Origin: Planctomycetota bacterium
Lineage (GTDB): Bacteria > Planctomycetota > Phycisphaerae > Phycisphaerales > SM1A02
Length of the DNA stretch: 15,036 nucleotides
Direction: 5' to 3'
NCBI GenBank assembly: GCA_003671065.1
Contig: QWPU01000036.1
Span: 1-15,036 of the forward strand
This document shows, one piece after another, positions 14,855 through 15,036 of the stretch. The notes under the pieces were generated by a model. It searched no databases, was not told where the DNA came from, and saw only the letters and a list, made by a program, of their open reading frames with translations. The position numbers and the translations under genes were made by a program. Each line of letters starts with the position of its first letter. The first letter of the stretch is position 1.

Positions 14855-14883
14855 ATCGTAAAGGCACACCCGCCGACCGTCAA
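14855..14883 (-). promoter_or_regulatory. Sigma70-like promoter of the act-cox operon
   Basis: On the minus strand, TTGACG (14883-14878, five of six consensus bases) is followed after exactly 17 bp by TACGAT (14860-14855, four of six). The predicted start of transcription is near 14848, giving a leader of about 80 nt before the actA ATG. This is the only convincing promoter I see for the operon. Confidence 0.6.
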
Positions 14884-15036
14884 CTGAGCAACCGTCACCG
14901 AAGGCAAGTTATCGGAGGACCTGACCACGTCCCTTGAAAGGCGGATCAAGGTGTCGGTAGTCACCCCAGGCGAACAGGACCGACGGGTGAGCGGAAGCTA
15001 AGTGAGCGCAGATAAGCCACGAGTGCGCGCATCGGT
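14884..15036. other. Unassigned right flank with inverted repeats and open frame
   Basis: No recognised gene. A minus-strand frame is open from the window edge (15034) to a TAA at 14909-14911 (41 codons), and could be the end of a gene lying to the right. Its peptide includes FAWGDYRHLDPPFKGRG, which I do not recognise with certainty. The same stretch holds perfect inverted repeats: CCTTGA/TCAAGG (14932-14937 and 14946-14951), GTCGGT/ACCGAC (14953-14958 and 14979-14984) and TCACCC/GGGTGA (14961-14966 and 14985-14990). The last two interleave. It may be a structured RNA, a truncated coding end or both by chance. Confidence 0.35.

Noticed and set aside
14768..14869. Upstream extension of actA to 14869
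   Set aside because: It would start at or before the -10 box of the likely promoter (14855-14860) and adds a Cys/Phe-rich segment before the normal ActA N-terminal helix.
1..15036. CRISPR arrays, insertion sequences, tRNA or rRNA genes
   Set aside because: No regularly spaced repeats, transposase-like proteins, terminal inverted repeats or tRNA-like cloverleaf sequences were seen.

Overview
The window holds one long, convincing minus-strand respiratory gene cluster (about 14767 down to 376) with a short non-coding flank at each end. It encodes an alternative complex III (ACIII, actABCDEF), then a one-helix small protein and a Sco-type copper chaperone. After these come the genes of a caa3-type cytochrome c oxidase (coxB, coxA, coxC, a subunit IV gene and a second subunit III-like gene). 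All twelve-plus-one genes point the same way. They are separated by 0-72 bases or overlap (ATGA at actB/actC, TGATG at actE/actF, sco/coxB overlap), so the set reads as one operon.

The genes form an aerobic electron-transfer chain. ActC and ActF lie in the membrane, and ActC is the likely quinol oxidation site. ActB carries Fe-S clusters, ActA five hemes c and ActE one heme c. Electrons would pass from ActE to the cytochrome c domain fused to CoxB, then CuA, heme a and the heme a3/CuB centre in CoxA. Sco would load copper into CuA. No separate soluble cytochrome c is encoded here, which fits a direct ACIII-oxidase association (inference). CoxA has the YSHP motif of A2-type heme-copper oxidases.

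The gene order, moderate-to-high GC content and this ACIII + A2-type caa3 arrangement suggest an aerobic Gram-negative bacterium, most likely of the Planctomycetota (Phycisphaerae-like). This assignment is inference from family knowledge; no rRNA or phylogenetic marker is present.

Right flank (14768-15036): a sigma70-like promoter (TTGACG, 17 bp, TACGAT) points into actA, followed by a leader of about 80 nt with a 5'-proximal stem-loop and a U-rich tract. Beyond the promoter lie several short inverted repeats and an open minus-strand frame that runs off the window. Left flank (1-375): no convincing gene. It contains two perfect tandem duplications (14 bp and 11 bp), a strong rho-independent terminator oriented on the plus strand, and a 10-bp direct repeat containing ACTAGT just after the operon's last stop codon.

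Most of the locus is a known type of cluster rather than a new system. The less usual parts are an insert of about 90 residues in CoxC, a second subunit III that has lost a conserved glutamate, His-rich tails on several subunits, a Cys-Pro-Cys end on Sco, and the structured flanks.
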